10,692 nt of DNA, from contig DALYJJ010000184.1 of NCBI GenBank assembly GCA_031969915.1, positions 1 to 10,692 on the forward strand, read 5' to 3'. Numbering within the stretch: position 1 is the first letter of the stretch; every line of letters begins with the position of its first letter. The position numbers and the translations under genes are program-made. The notes beneath the pieces are model-generated. The model was not told where the DNA came from, searched no databases, and was given only the letters and a program-made list of their open reading frames with translations. The stretch is from DALYJJ01 sp031969915 (GTDB lineage: Bacteria > Acidobacteriota > Terriglobia > Bryobacterales > Bryobacteraceae). Below, piece after piece: positions 1-8,400 of the stretch.

Positions 1-46
1 CCTGACGCCGGCCCCATCCGGTAGGATTACACTCGAAGTTGGTTCC

Positions 47-54
47 GGAAGGAG
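47..54 (+). promoter_or_regulatory. Ribosome binding site of the GH88 gene
   Basis: GGAAGGAG lies 7 nt upstream of a TTG codon at 62, which is a near-ideal Shine-Dalgarno arrangement and is the reason for choosing that TTG. The reading frame stays open up to the left window edge, so a start outside the window cannot be excluded, but no ATG or GTG lies in frame between 1 and 61. Another + strand frame reads seven codons and then TAG at 22-24, which could be the tail of a preceding gene. No convincing promoter is visible in 1-46. Confidence 0.7.
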
Positions 55-61
55 AATTCAG

Positions 62-1195
62 TTGATCGGATTCGAACAGGAAAGCGACAGGCTGCTCTTT
101 GAGGATGGGCTGGACTTCGCCGAGACGCAAGTCCGCGGCCTGATCGAACGCTCGCCCGGCTTCTACCCCATGTACACGATGCAGGGAAAGTGGAAGCACG
201 AAGGCCAGGCTTGGACGCACTGGTGCGATGGCTTCCTCCCGGGCATGATGTGGATCTTCCGCAAGCGTGCCGCGGCCGCGGGCCGCCCCGACGCCGAGTG
301 GTGGCACGAGCAGGCCATCCGCTACTCGAAGCCCCTCGAGCCGCGCCAGCACGACCGCGACGTCCACGATCTCGGCTTCATCTTCCTGTCAACCTACTAC
401 CGCTGGTACGCGCTCTCCGGCGAGCCCGCCCTCAAAGACGTCCTGGTCCAGGCCGGCCGAACCCTCGCCATGCGCTACAAGGAGAAAGGCCAATACCTGC
501 GCTCCTTCGTCGCCGACAACTCCCTGTTCATCGACATCATGATGAACGTCGGTATCATCTTCTACGCGGCCCGCGAAACCAACGATAAGCGCCTGCGCGA
601 CATCGCCGTCCGCCACGCTCTCACCACCCGCCGCTACCTGGTCCGCGGCGACGGCTCCACCGCCCACGAAGGCATCTTCGATCTCGAAACCGGCGAGTTC
701 CTTCGCCAAACCACACACCAGGGCTTCCGCGGCGATTCCTGCTGGTCGCGCGGCCTCGCCTGGGCCCTCTACGGCTTCAGCACCTGCTACGAGTACAGCC
801 GCGATCCCCGCTTCCTCGAAACTGCCGAAGCCTGCGCCGACTACTACATCACCCACACCCCCACCGACGGCGTTCCGCCCTGGGATTACAACGCCTCCGC
901 CGAGACTCGCAAGCTGCTCGATACCTCGGCCGGCGCCATCGCCGCCTCCGGCATGCTTCGTCTCTGCCGCCTGCTGGCCGATCCGGTGAAAGGCCACTTC
1001 TACTGGAACACCGCCGTCCGCATTTTGCGGTCGCTCACCCAGAAGCACCTCGGCAAGTCCGACCCCGAGTGCGAGGGCATCCTCAAGGGCGGCGTCTATC
1101 ACATCCACAAGGGCCTCGGCGTCGATGAGTCCGTGATGTGGGGCGAGTATTTCTTCGTCGAAGCGCTCTGGAACGCTTCGCGTCAGTTGCCGTAG
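62..1195 (+). CDS. Glycoside hydrolase family 88, unsaturated uronyl hydrolase
   Basis: This 377-residue protein has no signal peptide and so is probably cytoplasmic. GH88 enzymes remove the 4,5-unsaturated uronic acid that polysaccharide lyases leave at the non-reducing end of oligosaccharides, by hydration of the double bond. The motif HDLGF (about 102-106) carries D103, and FIDIMMN (156-162) carries D158; these match the two catalytic aspartates of the family (Asp88 and Asp149 in the Bacillus enzyme). Other family-like segments are the WCDGFLPGMMW region (54-64), H202 in STAHEGIFD, GDSCWSRGLAWALYG (224-238), LDTSAGAIAASG (286-297) and the end GVDESVMWGEYFFVEAL. The length is normal for an (alpha/alpha)6-barrel of this family. 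The related family GH105 is the main alternative, but the two-aspartate pattern fits GH88 better. The exact sugar substrate (glucuronyl or galacturonyl) cannot be read. No lyase or sugar transporter is next to it in the window. TTG start chosen by the RBS. Confidence 0.9.
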   Translation: MIGFEQESDRLLFEDGLDFAETQVRGLIERSPGFYPMYTMQGKWKHEGQAWTHWCDGFLPGMMWIFRKRAAAAGRPDAEWWHEQAIRYSKPLEPRQHDRDVHDLGFIFLSTYYRWYALSGEPALKDVLVQAGRTLAMRYKEKGQYLRSFVADNSLFIDIMMNVGIIFYAARETNDKRLRDIAVRHALTTRRYLVRGDGSTAHEGIFDLETGEFLRQTTHQGFRGDSCWSRGLAWALYGFSTCYEYSRDPRFLETAEACADYYITHTPTDGVPPWDYNASAETRKLLDTSAGAIAASGMLRLCRLLADPVKGHFYWNTAVRILRSLTQKHLGKSDPECEGILKGGVYHIHKGLGVDESVMWGEYFFVEALWNASRQLP

Positions 1196-1208
1196 GAACA
1201 TCGCTAGT

Positions 1209-1216
1209 GGAAGGAG
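1209..1216 (+). promoter_or_regulatory. Ribosome binding site of the secreted Ig/Vps62-like gene
   Basis: GGAAGGAG sits 8 nt before ATG at 1225. It selects this ATG over an in-frame upstream start at 1138 that would overlap the GH88 gene by 58 nt and place 29 residues in front of an evident signal peptide. The octamer is identical to that of the preceding gene. Confidence 0.8.
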
Positions 1217-1224
1217 TCGCGGTC

Positions 1225-3183
1225 ATGCGGCGTGGTCTCCTGTTGCTTCCGCTCGTTTTCACCCTGCCCTTGCCGGCCCAGCTCGACCAGCTCAGCCGGG
1301 TCCTGGGAACGCTGGGCCAGAAGAACGCGGTCACCGAAATCGCCCTCTCCGCCACCCCCGGCGACCGCCGCATCCGCCCCCGCGAAACCGCCGTTGTGCA
1401 GGTGCTCGCCTATGGCAAGGACGGCGAGAAGCGCGTCCGCCTGCGCCGCACCGGCGCGCGTTTCACCGTCCGCCAGCCCAACGGAGGCTGGGTCTCCAAG
1501 CCGTTTTCCTTTCAGGGCGAGCAGCCCGAGAAGTTCTTCGAAGAGAGCAACAACGCCGCCTGGAACGTCATTCGCGACGCCAAGGGCGAGTTCGTCACCA
1601 AGGACGCCGTCCTCTATACCGCGCCCGAGACGCCGGGCGCTTACGTCATCGATGCCGTCCTGGAGGGAGCGAAGGCCGAGATCGCCATCGAAGTCACGCC
1701 CGAGGCCCCGTCCCGAGCCAAGTCGGAACGGATCACCTTCCCTCCCGCCGCCCGCGGCGCGGACCCTTACCGCCCCCTGGCCGAACATTGGGCGCCCTTC
1801 CTGGCACAGGAAACGTGGTTCCAACCCAAGTCCGACTACCCGGCGCGCTTCGACTTCGATGGCGACTGGCACGGCGACAATAACTGGGACAACCTGGAGG
1901 AAGGCAGTTCGCAGGCGTACGTCTATTACGCCGCCATGGAGACCGCCACCCACTGGTTCCTCATCTACAACGTCTTTCACCCGCGCGACTACTCCGACCG
2001 CTGCATCGTCGGCACCTGCCATGAAAACGACAACGAGGGGCTGATTCTCACCATCCTCAAGGACGGCTCGCGCTTCGGCAGACTGCAAGTGATGGAGACG
2101 CTCGCCCACAACAACGTCTACACATCCTGCTCGGACCGCTCGTTCCGCGGCAACGTCCACAACATCGACGGCGATATCGAACTCTACCAAGGCTCCCATC
2201 CCGTGGTCTTCATCGAAAGCGGCGGCCACGGCATCTACGGCAGCCTCACCTCGCACTCGCGCTTCACCCTCGCGCGTGGAGAGTTCACCGAGGGCACGGG
2301 CGTCACTCTCATCTACAAGGGCGCCGCCGAGCGGCCGAAAAACCCGAACGACCGCCTGGTGGGCTACGACCTGCTCCCCATCTACGACGAGTGGTGGACC
2401 AAAACCGAGCAGGGCAAGTGGAGCGACCGCACCTTCGATGCCTACTATCGCTATCAGCCCGTCGGTGAACGACCCGCTCCCAAGTTCCCCATCGGCGGCT
2501 CGTTTCTGGGCCGCAAGGAAGCCTCCAACGCGGCCAAGCCCTTCTGGGGTTGGCATGACTCGCTGACCCTCAAGCGCAAGGTGCTTGCCGTCGGACAGTG
2601 GGGGCTCGATCCGGCATACGCTCTCTCCCGCACTCTCACCCTGCCCGCCGGTCAACCGTTCTCCACCGAGTACGTCTTTAATCCCTATCTCGGCATCGGC
2701 CAGCCCGTGGCCGCCGCCCTTCAGCCGCGACAGCCCACGCAGCCCGCGCAGCCCGAACCCGCGATTTCGCTCCAGCCCGCCCTGCCGCCCGATTCCCCTG
2801 CGACGCCGCCGCAGGCGCCCGAGGGCCCCGCAACGCTGCAGCCCGCGCCGCCTCCCGACGCGCCCGCGCCCGCGGTATCCACCGCGCCGAACGGCCAGAT
2901 GGAAGTCGCCGCGCGGGTCGACGGTTCGGCGATCTTTATCGCGGGCCCCGCGGCAGCGCCCCGCTTCGAAGTCCTCGCCGGCCAGCCCGTGAGCGGCGTG
3001 TCCATCACCGGGCTCCCCGCCGCCGGCGCCGCAACCTGGACCGTCACGCGCCTCGACGGACGCGGCACGGTCGCCATCGCCGAGCAGCCCAGCGCCGCCA
3101 ACGGTTTCACCGTGCGCGTCCGCATCGACGACCCGAAAGGCGGCGCCGATACCTATCGCTTCCGCCTGAACTGGCGCCGCTGA
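1225..3183 (+). CDS. Secreted multidomain protein: Ig-like + Vps62/NPP1-like domain
   Basis: The 652-residue product begins with a signal peptide (about 1-18, MRRGLLLLPL... ending LPAQ). Residues about 36-157 look like a bacterial Ig-like domain, with the pattern of a beta-strand pair (RETAVVQVLAYGKDG) and a closing APETPGAYVIDAVLEG. Residues about 180-490 form the core, with aromatic-rich stretches, HENDNEG at 266-272 and ESGGHGIYGS at 331-340. These recall the metal-site-like HxxDxEG and SxGHxxY signatures of the Vps62 (DUF946) and NPP1-type proteins; the match is by eye, not by alignment. Residues 495-555 are a Pro/Ala/Gln linker in which LQPAxPPDxPA occurs twice (516 and 538). Residues about 557-650 are beta-rich and not recognised. 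Three cysteines (260, 265, 302) in the core could form disulfides or bind metal. It starts 29 nt after the GH88 gene and may be co-transcribed with it. Function unknown; an exported or surface role is inferred from the signal peptide. Confidence 0.75.
   Translation: MRRGLLLLPLVFTLPLPAQLDQLSRVLGTLGQKNAVTEIALSATPGDRRIRPRETAVVQVLAYGKDGEKRVRLRRTGARFTVRQPNGGWVSKPFSFQGEQPEKFFEESNNAAWNVIRDAKGEFVTKDAVLYTAPETPGAYVIDAVLEGAKAEIAIEVTPEAPSRAKSERITFPPAARGADPYRPLAEHWAPFLAQETWFQPKSDYPARFDFDGDWHGDNNWDNLEEGSSQAYVYYAAMETATHWFLIYNVFHPRDYSDRCIVGTCHENDNEGLILTILKDGSRFGRLQVMETLAHNNVYTSCSDRSFRGNVHNIDGDIELYQGSHPVVFIESGGHGIYGSLTSHSRFTLARGEFTEGTGVTLIYKGAAERPKNPNDRLVGYDLLPIYDEWWTKTEQGKWSDRTFDAYYRYQPVGERPAPKFPIGGSFLGRKEASNAAKPFWGWHDSLTLKRKVLAVGQWGLDPAYALSRTLTLPAGQPFSTEYVFNPYLGIGQPVAAALQPRQPTQPAQPEPAISLQPALPPDSPATPPQAPEGPATLQPAPPPDAPAPAVSTAPNGQMEVAARVDGSAIFIAGPAAAPRFEVLAGQPVSGVSITGLPAAGAATWTVTRLDGRGTVAIAEQPSAANGFTVRVRIDDPKGGADTYRFRLNWRR
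3140..3180. repeat. 8-bp inverted repeat at the convergent gene junction
   Basis: GCGGCGCC at 3140-3147 and its exact reverse complement GGCGCCGC at 3173-3180 can pair with a 25-nt loop, plus possible G-U pairs at both ends of the stem. It lies in the last codons of the secreted-protein gene, just before its TGA, and 23 nt past the stop codon of the opposing small gene. There is no T-tract on either side, so it is not a textbook intrinsic terminator. In GC-rich coding sequence such a repeat may arise by chance. Confidence 0.3.
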
Positions 3184-3202
3184 CTGCGGCCACCCGAATG
3201 TC

Positions 3203-3697
3203 TCAGCGAATCGTGAGCACGTAGGTCAGCCGGTCGCGCCGCCGGCCGATCGCGTAGCCCGCTGCCGCTCCCCCGCCCGCTAGTCCAACCGCCACCGTTG
3301 CAAAGTGCGCGGCGTTCTCCCCGCCGAGTTGCTCCCCCGCGCCGAGAAGAACCGCGATGCCGATGCCGGCAAGCGCCAGACCCACTGCCCAACGGGCGCG
3401 CGACTTGCCCTTTGCGATTTCGTACTGGACAAACTTCACGCTGTCTCGCGGGACGGGACGATCCCGTCCGCGAAGCTCGATCTCCGCACCCGTTACATTG
3501 GTAACTCTTCCCGTGGCGAAGGACCCGTCGGTGAGCGCGACAAGCACCCGGCGATTCGTCACCCGAGCCGGAACGTCGGCCCAGGAGACATTCTCGCGGA
3601 TCACGCGCCCGGTGGGTGCCGGCGGCGCCTGCGCCAGAACCAGTGGCGCCGCGGTGAGATGGCAGGTGAGAAAGCAGAGTGCCGTCCGGATCGTCAT
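3203..3697 (-). CDS. Small secreted/membrane protein with Gly-rich hydrophobic tail
   Basis: The 164-residue product is not recognised as a named family. Residues 1-24 form a signal peptide-like segment (ALCFLTCHLTAAPLVLAQA). Residues about 45-92 read like a small beta-barrel of the Sm/SH3 type: VLVALTDGSFATGRV, then TGAEIELRGR and PVPRDSVKFVQYE. Two glycine-rich hydrophobic stretches follow (about 103-120 and 131-150), separated by a short loop, and the end is basic (GRRRDRL). This suggests a hairpin in a membrane, with the beta domain in the periplasm. ATG at 3697 is preferred because the signal peptide begins there; a GTG at 3715 would add six residues. Neither start has a strong ribosome site (GGA six nt before the ATG, with AAGGA directly abutting it). 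It lies 56 nt after the GlcG/HbpS gene on the same strand, so it may be the last gene of that operon. Its tail faces the + strand gene with 19 nt between stop codons. Confidence 0.65.
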   Translation of the reverse strand: MTIRTALCFLTCHLTAAPLVLAQAPPAPTGRVIRENVSWADVPARVTNRRVLVALTDGSFATGRVTNVTGAEIELRGRDRPVPRDSVKFVQYEIAKGKSRARWAVGLALAGIGIAVLLGAGEQLGGENAAHFATVAVGLAGGGAAAGYAIGRRRDRLTYVLTIR

Positions 3698-3753
3698 TCC
3701 TTGTCCGACGCGCACCTACCGCGGCGGGTTTCCTCTCTCCCGCGGGATCCCCT

Positions 3754-5490
3754 CTACTGCTCCGGATTGCGCGGGAACTTCCAATACGGCAGACGCACGT
3801 CGCGGATGAAAATCTGATCGGCGCGCGAGCCGTCCGGCGCTTCAAAGCCCTGCGCGCCCGCCGCCGTGACATAGTCGTCCTGCTCCACGCCGTCGCCTGA
3901 AACCCCGAGGCCGCCGATCAACTGACCGCCCCGATAGAGCGGCGCAGAGCCCGGGAAGAACACGATGCCGCTCTGGTTGCGATGCGTGGGCTCCGAGCCC
4001 TGCGTGCACGGGTTCGCCAGGTCCCGCAAATACAGCTCCCGGAACGGCCCCGGCGCAGATCGGTTGATCCCCGACGGGAAGTACAATTGCGATCCGAAGC
4101 CGATCGTCCGGTTCGTCACCGCCGTTCCCGGCGGCACGCCCGGCAAGTCCTGCGGGTTCACGCCCCGCCCGGAGAAATACACCACGTTCCGCGACTTGGT
4201 CGCCGCCACGTCGATCGAGAAGACCGTCGCATCCGGCATCCGGAACAGCCCCAGAATCGTGCCCTCCAGGTCCGAAACGGAAATCACCATTCTTGTTCTG
4301 GAGCCCAGCGGCAGGCGGATCTGCGCCCGCGTCCGGTTGGCGCGCGCCACGGCGTTCTCCACAATCCGCGTCACCTCCTCGCGCGTGAGTTGCGTGCCCG
4401 CGTTCGGGCCCACCAGCCAACCGTCGGGCGCGGGTGCGCCTCCCCGCGGCGCCACCGCGTACAGCGCGGCGTTGAACACCGCGTCCGCCTGCGTGCCCGC
4501 GGGGCGCGTGGTCTGCGTCAGGAACGGCAGGCGAATGCCGTCGATGTAGACCGCGAACGGGGGCGGCAGCACCTGCACGAAGAACGGCGTGCCCGCCGTC
4601 GCCGCCGCCACCGCAAACTCCGCATGGTTCTCGTCGATGCCCGCGACGCCCAGTCCCCCGATCACTTCCTGCCCCTCCCCCACCGCTCGGTACAGCGGAG
4701 TGCCTCCGGGAATCGTGGCGATGCCCCGCCCGGCGCCCTCGCCCGAAAGATCGCGCGCGGGCGGCACAGCCCGCCCCGGCTGGTAGTTGCCCGCCAGGAA
4801 ACAGCCGCGGTTCGTGTTCTCGATCCCGAACAGGGCCGCCGCCGGAGTGTTGATCGGACGCCAGCCGGGAAACTGATCGGGAAAGTTCTCGCGGCTGATC
4901 GCGCGCACCGTGCGCGACGACAGAGGCGCCTGGTTATTGCTGAAGAAAGCACCGGTGCGCGCCAGCGAAAGCGCCGTTGCCATGGCATCCGCCGTCGCCT
5001 GCGGCTTGCGATAGACCGCCAGCGGGCGGCCCGCGCGGTCCACCACCGCGATCGCCATCCGCGGATCGGCGATCGCCGCCGCCGCGCGCTCCACCAACCC
5101 CGCCACCTCGGCGGCGCTGAGTTGCACCGGATCGCCGGCATTCTGCACGTCGATTCCCGCGATGTTGCTGCGCGTCTCCCCCGCCTGGATCGACACGTCC
5201 GCGAACGCCGTCCCCGCCACGGCCGGCATCGCGAACTGGATCTCTTCATCGCTCAGCCGCTCGCCCGCCGCGGCGTGCTCGCCAACCCATACCTCGCACC
5301 GCTCCGGAACGCCCGCCGCCGCCAGGATCAGCAGTTCGCCCGGCCGCGCCGGATCCCCTTCCGTCACCGGCGCTCCGGTGTCGGCGTGGCGCACCAGGGC
5401 CCGCTCCAGGCCGTCCCGATACTCGGTCTTCAGCACCGGTGGCGGCGCAGCGAGGGCCGCGGCCGCGGCCAGCAACAACACCGCTCTCAT
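3754..5490 (-). CDS. Secreted protein with Ig-like and two GlcG/HbpS (DUF336) domains
   Basis: The 578-residue product starts with a signal peptide (MRAVLLLAAAAALAA, cleavage near 15). Residues about 20-115 resemble the Ig-like domain seen at the ends of Solibacter proteins (TIGR03437): a GELLILAAAG strand, then CEVWVGEHAAA and a closing strand up to AGIDV. Two GlcG/HbpS-type domains follow, about 123-305 and 367-550. Each has the family's helix-strand start (IAVVDRAGRPLAVYRKP at 147; MVISVSDLEGTILGLFRMP at 401), an alanine-rich helix leading to FFSN or YFSG, and the hallmark LYR...IGGLGV (267-282 and 518-530). Domain 2 keeps SGDGVEQDDYVTAAG. Family members are usually about 140 residues; both copies here carry a similar insertion of roughly 70 residues before the LYR motif, with a single cysteine each (C230, C495). 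HbpS of Streptomyces binds haem outside the cell, and others in the family degrade haem or have unknown roles. Haem binding here is inferred. The ATG overlaps the stop of the cytochrome gene (ATGA), implying coupled translation. Confidence 0.85.
   Translation of the reverse strand: MRAVLLLAAAAALAAPPPVLKTEYRDGLERALVRHADTGAPVTEGDPARPGELLILAAAGVPERCEVWVGEHAAAGERLSDEEIQFAMPAVAGTAFADVSIQAGETRSNIAGIDVQNAGDPVQLSAAEVAGLVERAAAAIADPRMAIAVVDRAGRPLAVYRKPQATADAMATALSLARTGAFFSNNQAPLSSRTVRAISRENFPDQFPGWRPINTPAAALFGIENTNRGCFLAGNYQPGRAVPPARDLSGEGAGRGIATIPGGTPLYRAVGEGQEVIGGLGVAGIDENHAEFAVAAATAGTPFFVQVLPPPFAVYIDGIRLPFLTQTTRPAGTQADAVFNAALYAVAPRGGAPAPDGWLVGPNAGTQLTREEVTRIVENAVARANRTRAQIRLPLGSRTRMVISVSDLEGTILGLFRMPDATVFSIDVAATKSRNVVYFSGRGVNPQDLPGVPPGTAVTNRTIGFGSQLYFPSGINRSAPGPFRELYLRDLANPCTQGSEPTHRNQSGIVFFPGSAPLYRGGQLIGGLGVSGDGVEQDDYVTAAGAQGFEAPDGSRADQIFIRDVRLPYWKFPRNPEQ
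5487..5490 (-). other. ATGA start/stop overlap, translational coupling
   Basis: On the - strand the cytochrome's TGA (5489-5487) shares two bases with the ATG (5490-5488) of the GlcG/HbpS gene. This is the classic arrangement for ribosome re-initiation and supports joint, near-stoichiometric expression of the two secreted proteins. Confidence 0.85.
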
Positions 5491-8400
5491 CGCGCACCCC
5501 CCACCGGCGGGCCGGGCGGCGCATCCGTTACCGTGTACAACGCGCCCTCCCGCAAAAACAATTTGTCCGATTCCTGTTTCGTGAACGGACGCGAGCCCCG
5601 CCGCCCGAACACCGCCACCTGGTTGCCGCTTTCATCCACCGCGCGGTCGCGGTCCAAACCCTTGCCGATCGCGATCGCCGTTCCTTTGGTCTTGTACGTC
5701 GCGATCAACTCCGGCTCCGGCGCGGGACTGAAGCCCCACAGCCCCGGCGTGCGCGCCGGCGACATCATCTGCAACACCCGCAGCCCGTTCCTGCCGTCCG
5801 CGACATAGGCGAACAGGCTCGCGTTGGTCATCCCCACCCGCACGGAGTAGGCGTCATTCATCTCGCCGCCCGCGTTGAAGAACCGCGGCGCGCCCGGTTT
5901 CTCGGGGTTCTCCACGTCCACGATCGCCAGTCCCTGCTTGCCCGCGGCGACGTAGGCGTACGTGCGGGCGACATACACGTCGCGCGCATCGGCGATGGGA
6001 ATGTTCGTCTTCACCGCCGGCCGCCGCGGGTCCGTGATGTCAACGACGGCCAGCCCCTCGCGGTGGACGACGAACGCGTAGCGGAACTGGACCGCCACCG
6101 TACCCGCTCCCTTCATGGGAATCGTCGTTGCGATCTTCGGCTCCATTGGATTGCTCACGTCCACCACCGCCACGCCCGTGTCCGTGGAGACATAGGCGTT
6201 GGTTCCCGCCAGCACCACGTGGCGCGCCCCCTTCAGCGCGCCGCCCGGATTGAACGTCACCGCCCGTTTCAGGAAGTTGTTGCGCGGGTCGCCGTCCAGC
6301 AGCGTCGCGGCGTTGATCAGAATCAACCCCTCCTCGCGGTCCGCCACATAGAGGAACGCGTACAGCAGATGAATCGGCTGCTCTTCGTTCTTCGGGTCGC
6401 GCTTGCGCGCCGGATCCACGCCCAGCGTCGTCGGCGCCGCGATCCACGCCGCGTCTTTCGTCTTCACGCTGAACCGCTGCCCCAGCGGCGAAACAGGCGC
6501 CGTCACCATGCGCTCGGCCAGTTGCTTGTTGTCGATGTTGGCCACGTCGTAGATCTCCACGCCGTGCTTGCCCTTCGCCGCGTACAGATACTCGCCGCGC
6601 ACCTGCACGCACTCGATCTCGCCGTGGTGATGGTAAGCCTCGCTCAGCCGTTTCGTTCTCTGGTGCTTCTCGTACTCTTCCGGATACGCCAGCTTGTGGA
6701 GCGAGCTGCCGATCACCGCCTGCGGCTCTTCGCGTTCGCCCACCACCACCGCCTCAAAGCCGTGGTCCCCCTCGCCCACATACACATAACGTCCGAAGAA
6801 GTTGACGAAGTTCGTGCCTTGCAGAAGCACCTGCGCCATCCACGCGTTGTTGTCGTTCTTCGCCGAAACGTGGCAGTCCGTGCACGTGCGCGTTTCGCGC
6901 TTCCGCACGGAGTGCGGGAAGTGCGGGTTGAACGCCTGCCCGCTGTATCCCTCCGAGGAAATCGTCTGCTGCTGTTGATAGAACCACTCGCGGTTGCCGC
7001 CCTGCGAACTCACCAGCACCGCGCTCGACGAGCGCACCGGCGCGATGCGGCCGTTCTTCGTGGTCGAATCCTTGCCCAGCATGAACACGTCGTCGCGCAA
7101 CACCTGGTAGTTGTACGTCGTGAAATTCTTCGTATCCGGCCCGCCTTCGTTGTGCAGCGCCGGCCGCTTCGCGTTCGACTTCATCGACAGATGGCACCCG
7201 AAACAACTCGTCATCCACGACGTGTGGCAGCTATAGCAGGACATCTTCTCGTCCTGGTGCGCCAGCAGCGCGCCGTCCGCCGGCGCGTCGCCCCAGGTCC
7301 GCCCGTCGCGGCGCACGGTCTTCGCCAGCCGCGCCTTCTCGTTGTATTCCGGGTGGCCGGGCGTGATCGAGTCCTTCACCTGCGACACCGCCCACTCCTT
7401 GTCCTTCTCCACCATCGAGCGCTGCATCAGCCGGCCCTCCACCCATTCGAAGCGGCGCGTCCCGAACGGCGTTCGCAGCAGCGAAAGATCCCGCGGCGGC
7501 GTGGTCGCGGCCGTGCCCGACATGCGCAGCGTGGCCTGCCCCCGGATCGTCCCGTGGCAATCCATGCAATCGATCTCGACCGCCGCCCGCGCGTCGCCGT
7601 AGAGCTTGCCGTTGCCGTGCGCGTCCTGCTCGAAATGGCAATCGATGCAGTGCATGCCCTTCTCCAGGTGAATGTCCTTGAGGTGCACCGCCTTCCGGAA
7701 CCGCTCCGGATCGTCGAAAGCGATCGGCCGGTCCTCCGCGTCCAGCCACGTGCCCTTGCGGTCGTGCTTGAACACCGCGCGGTTCACCCATCCGCGCCCG
7801 TGGAAGTCCGCGAACTGCGTCTGCTTCAACTTCGGATTCAGGGACGTCAGGTTCTTGAGAAACTCCGGGTCGGACCAAAGCCCCTTCAGCGAAGACGCCT
7901 CCGGATTGCGCGCCAGCGACGCCGCCTCTTCGTCCGGCGTCATCTTCTTCGCGTGCGCCGGATACATGTGCTCGCCGTCCGTCTCGTTGTCCCACCACAT
8001 GTAGCCCAGGTACTGAAACGCGTACGAAGTGCCCGGATGGTTGTGGCAGGTCACGCATTGGCTCGAGGGAATGCTGCGCGTGAACCGGTGCGCAATGGGA
8101 TGGCCCGGTTCGTTCTTCGGAATCGTGGGATCCGGGTTCCGCGTGCGTCCGTCGTTGCCCATCGCGGCGTACTGCGCTGAGTGAAAGCGGTCGCGGTCGT
8201 TCGCGTACACCACGTGGCACGCCGTGCAACCGGAGGAGCGGTAGTCGCCCGGCTGATCGTTGGTGCCCAGAAATGAGAGCATCGGGTCGAACAGCCGCGT
8301 GCGCTGCATGCCTTGAAATACCGGGTCGGTGCGCGTCCCCGTGCCGAAGCCGCGCAGGCTCAGCCGGTTGTCCCCGCGCTCGAACACGCGCAGCGTGTTG

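Noticed and set aside
1204..2655. Open frame of 483 codons on the - strand opposite the secreted Ig/Vps62-like gene
   Set aside because: Gly/Val/Ala/Glu-rich translation without domain features, and no ribosome site that stands out; the + strand frame has a strong RBS and a signal peptide.
2707..2889. Repetitive C-rich DNA, considered as a possible tandem repeat or regulatory tract
   Set aside because: It encodes the Pro/Ala/Gln linker in frame, and the partial repeats are explained by the LQPAxPPDxPA duplication.
3718..3750. Possible hairpin GCGGG/CCCGC in the gap before the small membrane protein gene
   Set aside because: Only five pairs with a 10-nt loop and no T-tract; such stems are common by chance in this base composition.
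3982..5808. Open frame of 608 codons on the + strand opposite the GlcG/HbpS gene
   Set aside because: Arg-rich shadow frame; the - strand frame has a signal peptide, two family motifs and an ATGA overlap with its neighbour.
5439..8180. Open frame of 913 codons on the + strand, opposite the cytochrome gene
   Set aside because: Its translation is dominated by Arg, His, Val and Leu with no domain I can recognise, as expected for the antisense of a GC-rich gene. The opposite strand has ten haem motifs and seven repeats that fix the real frame.
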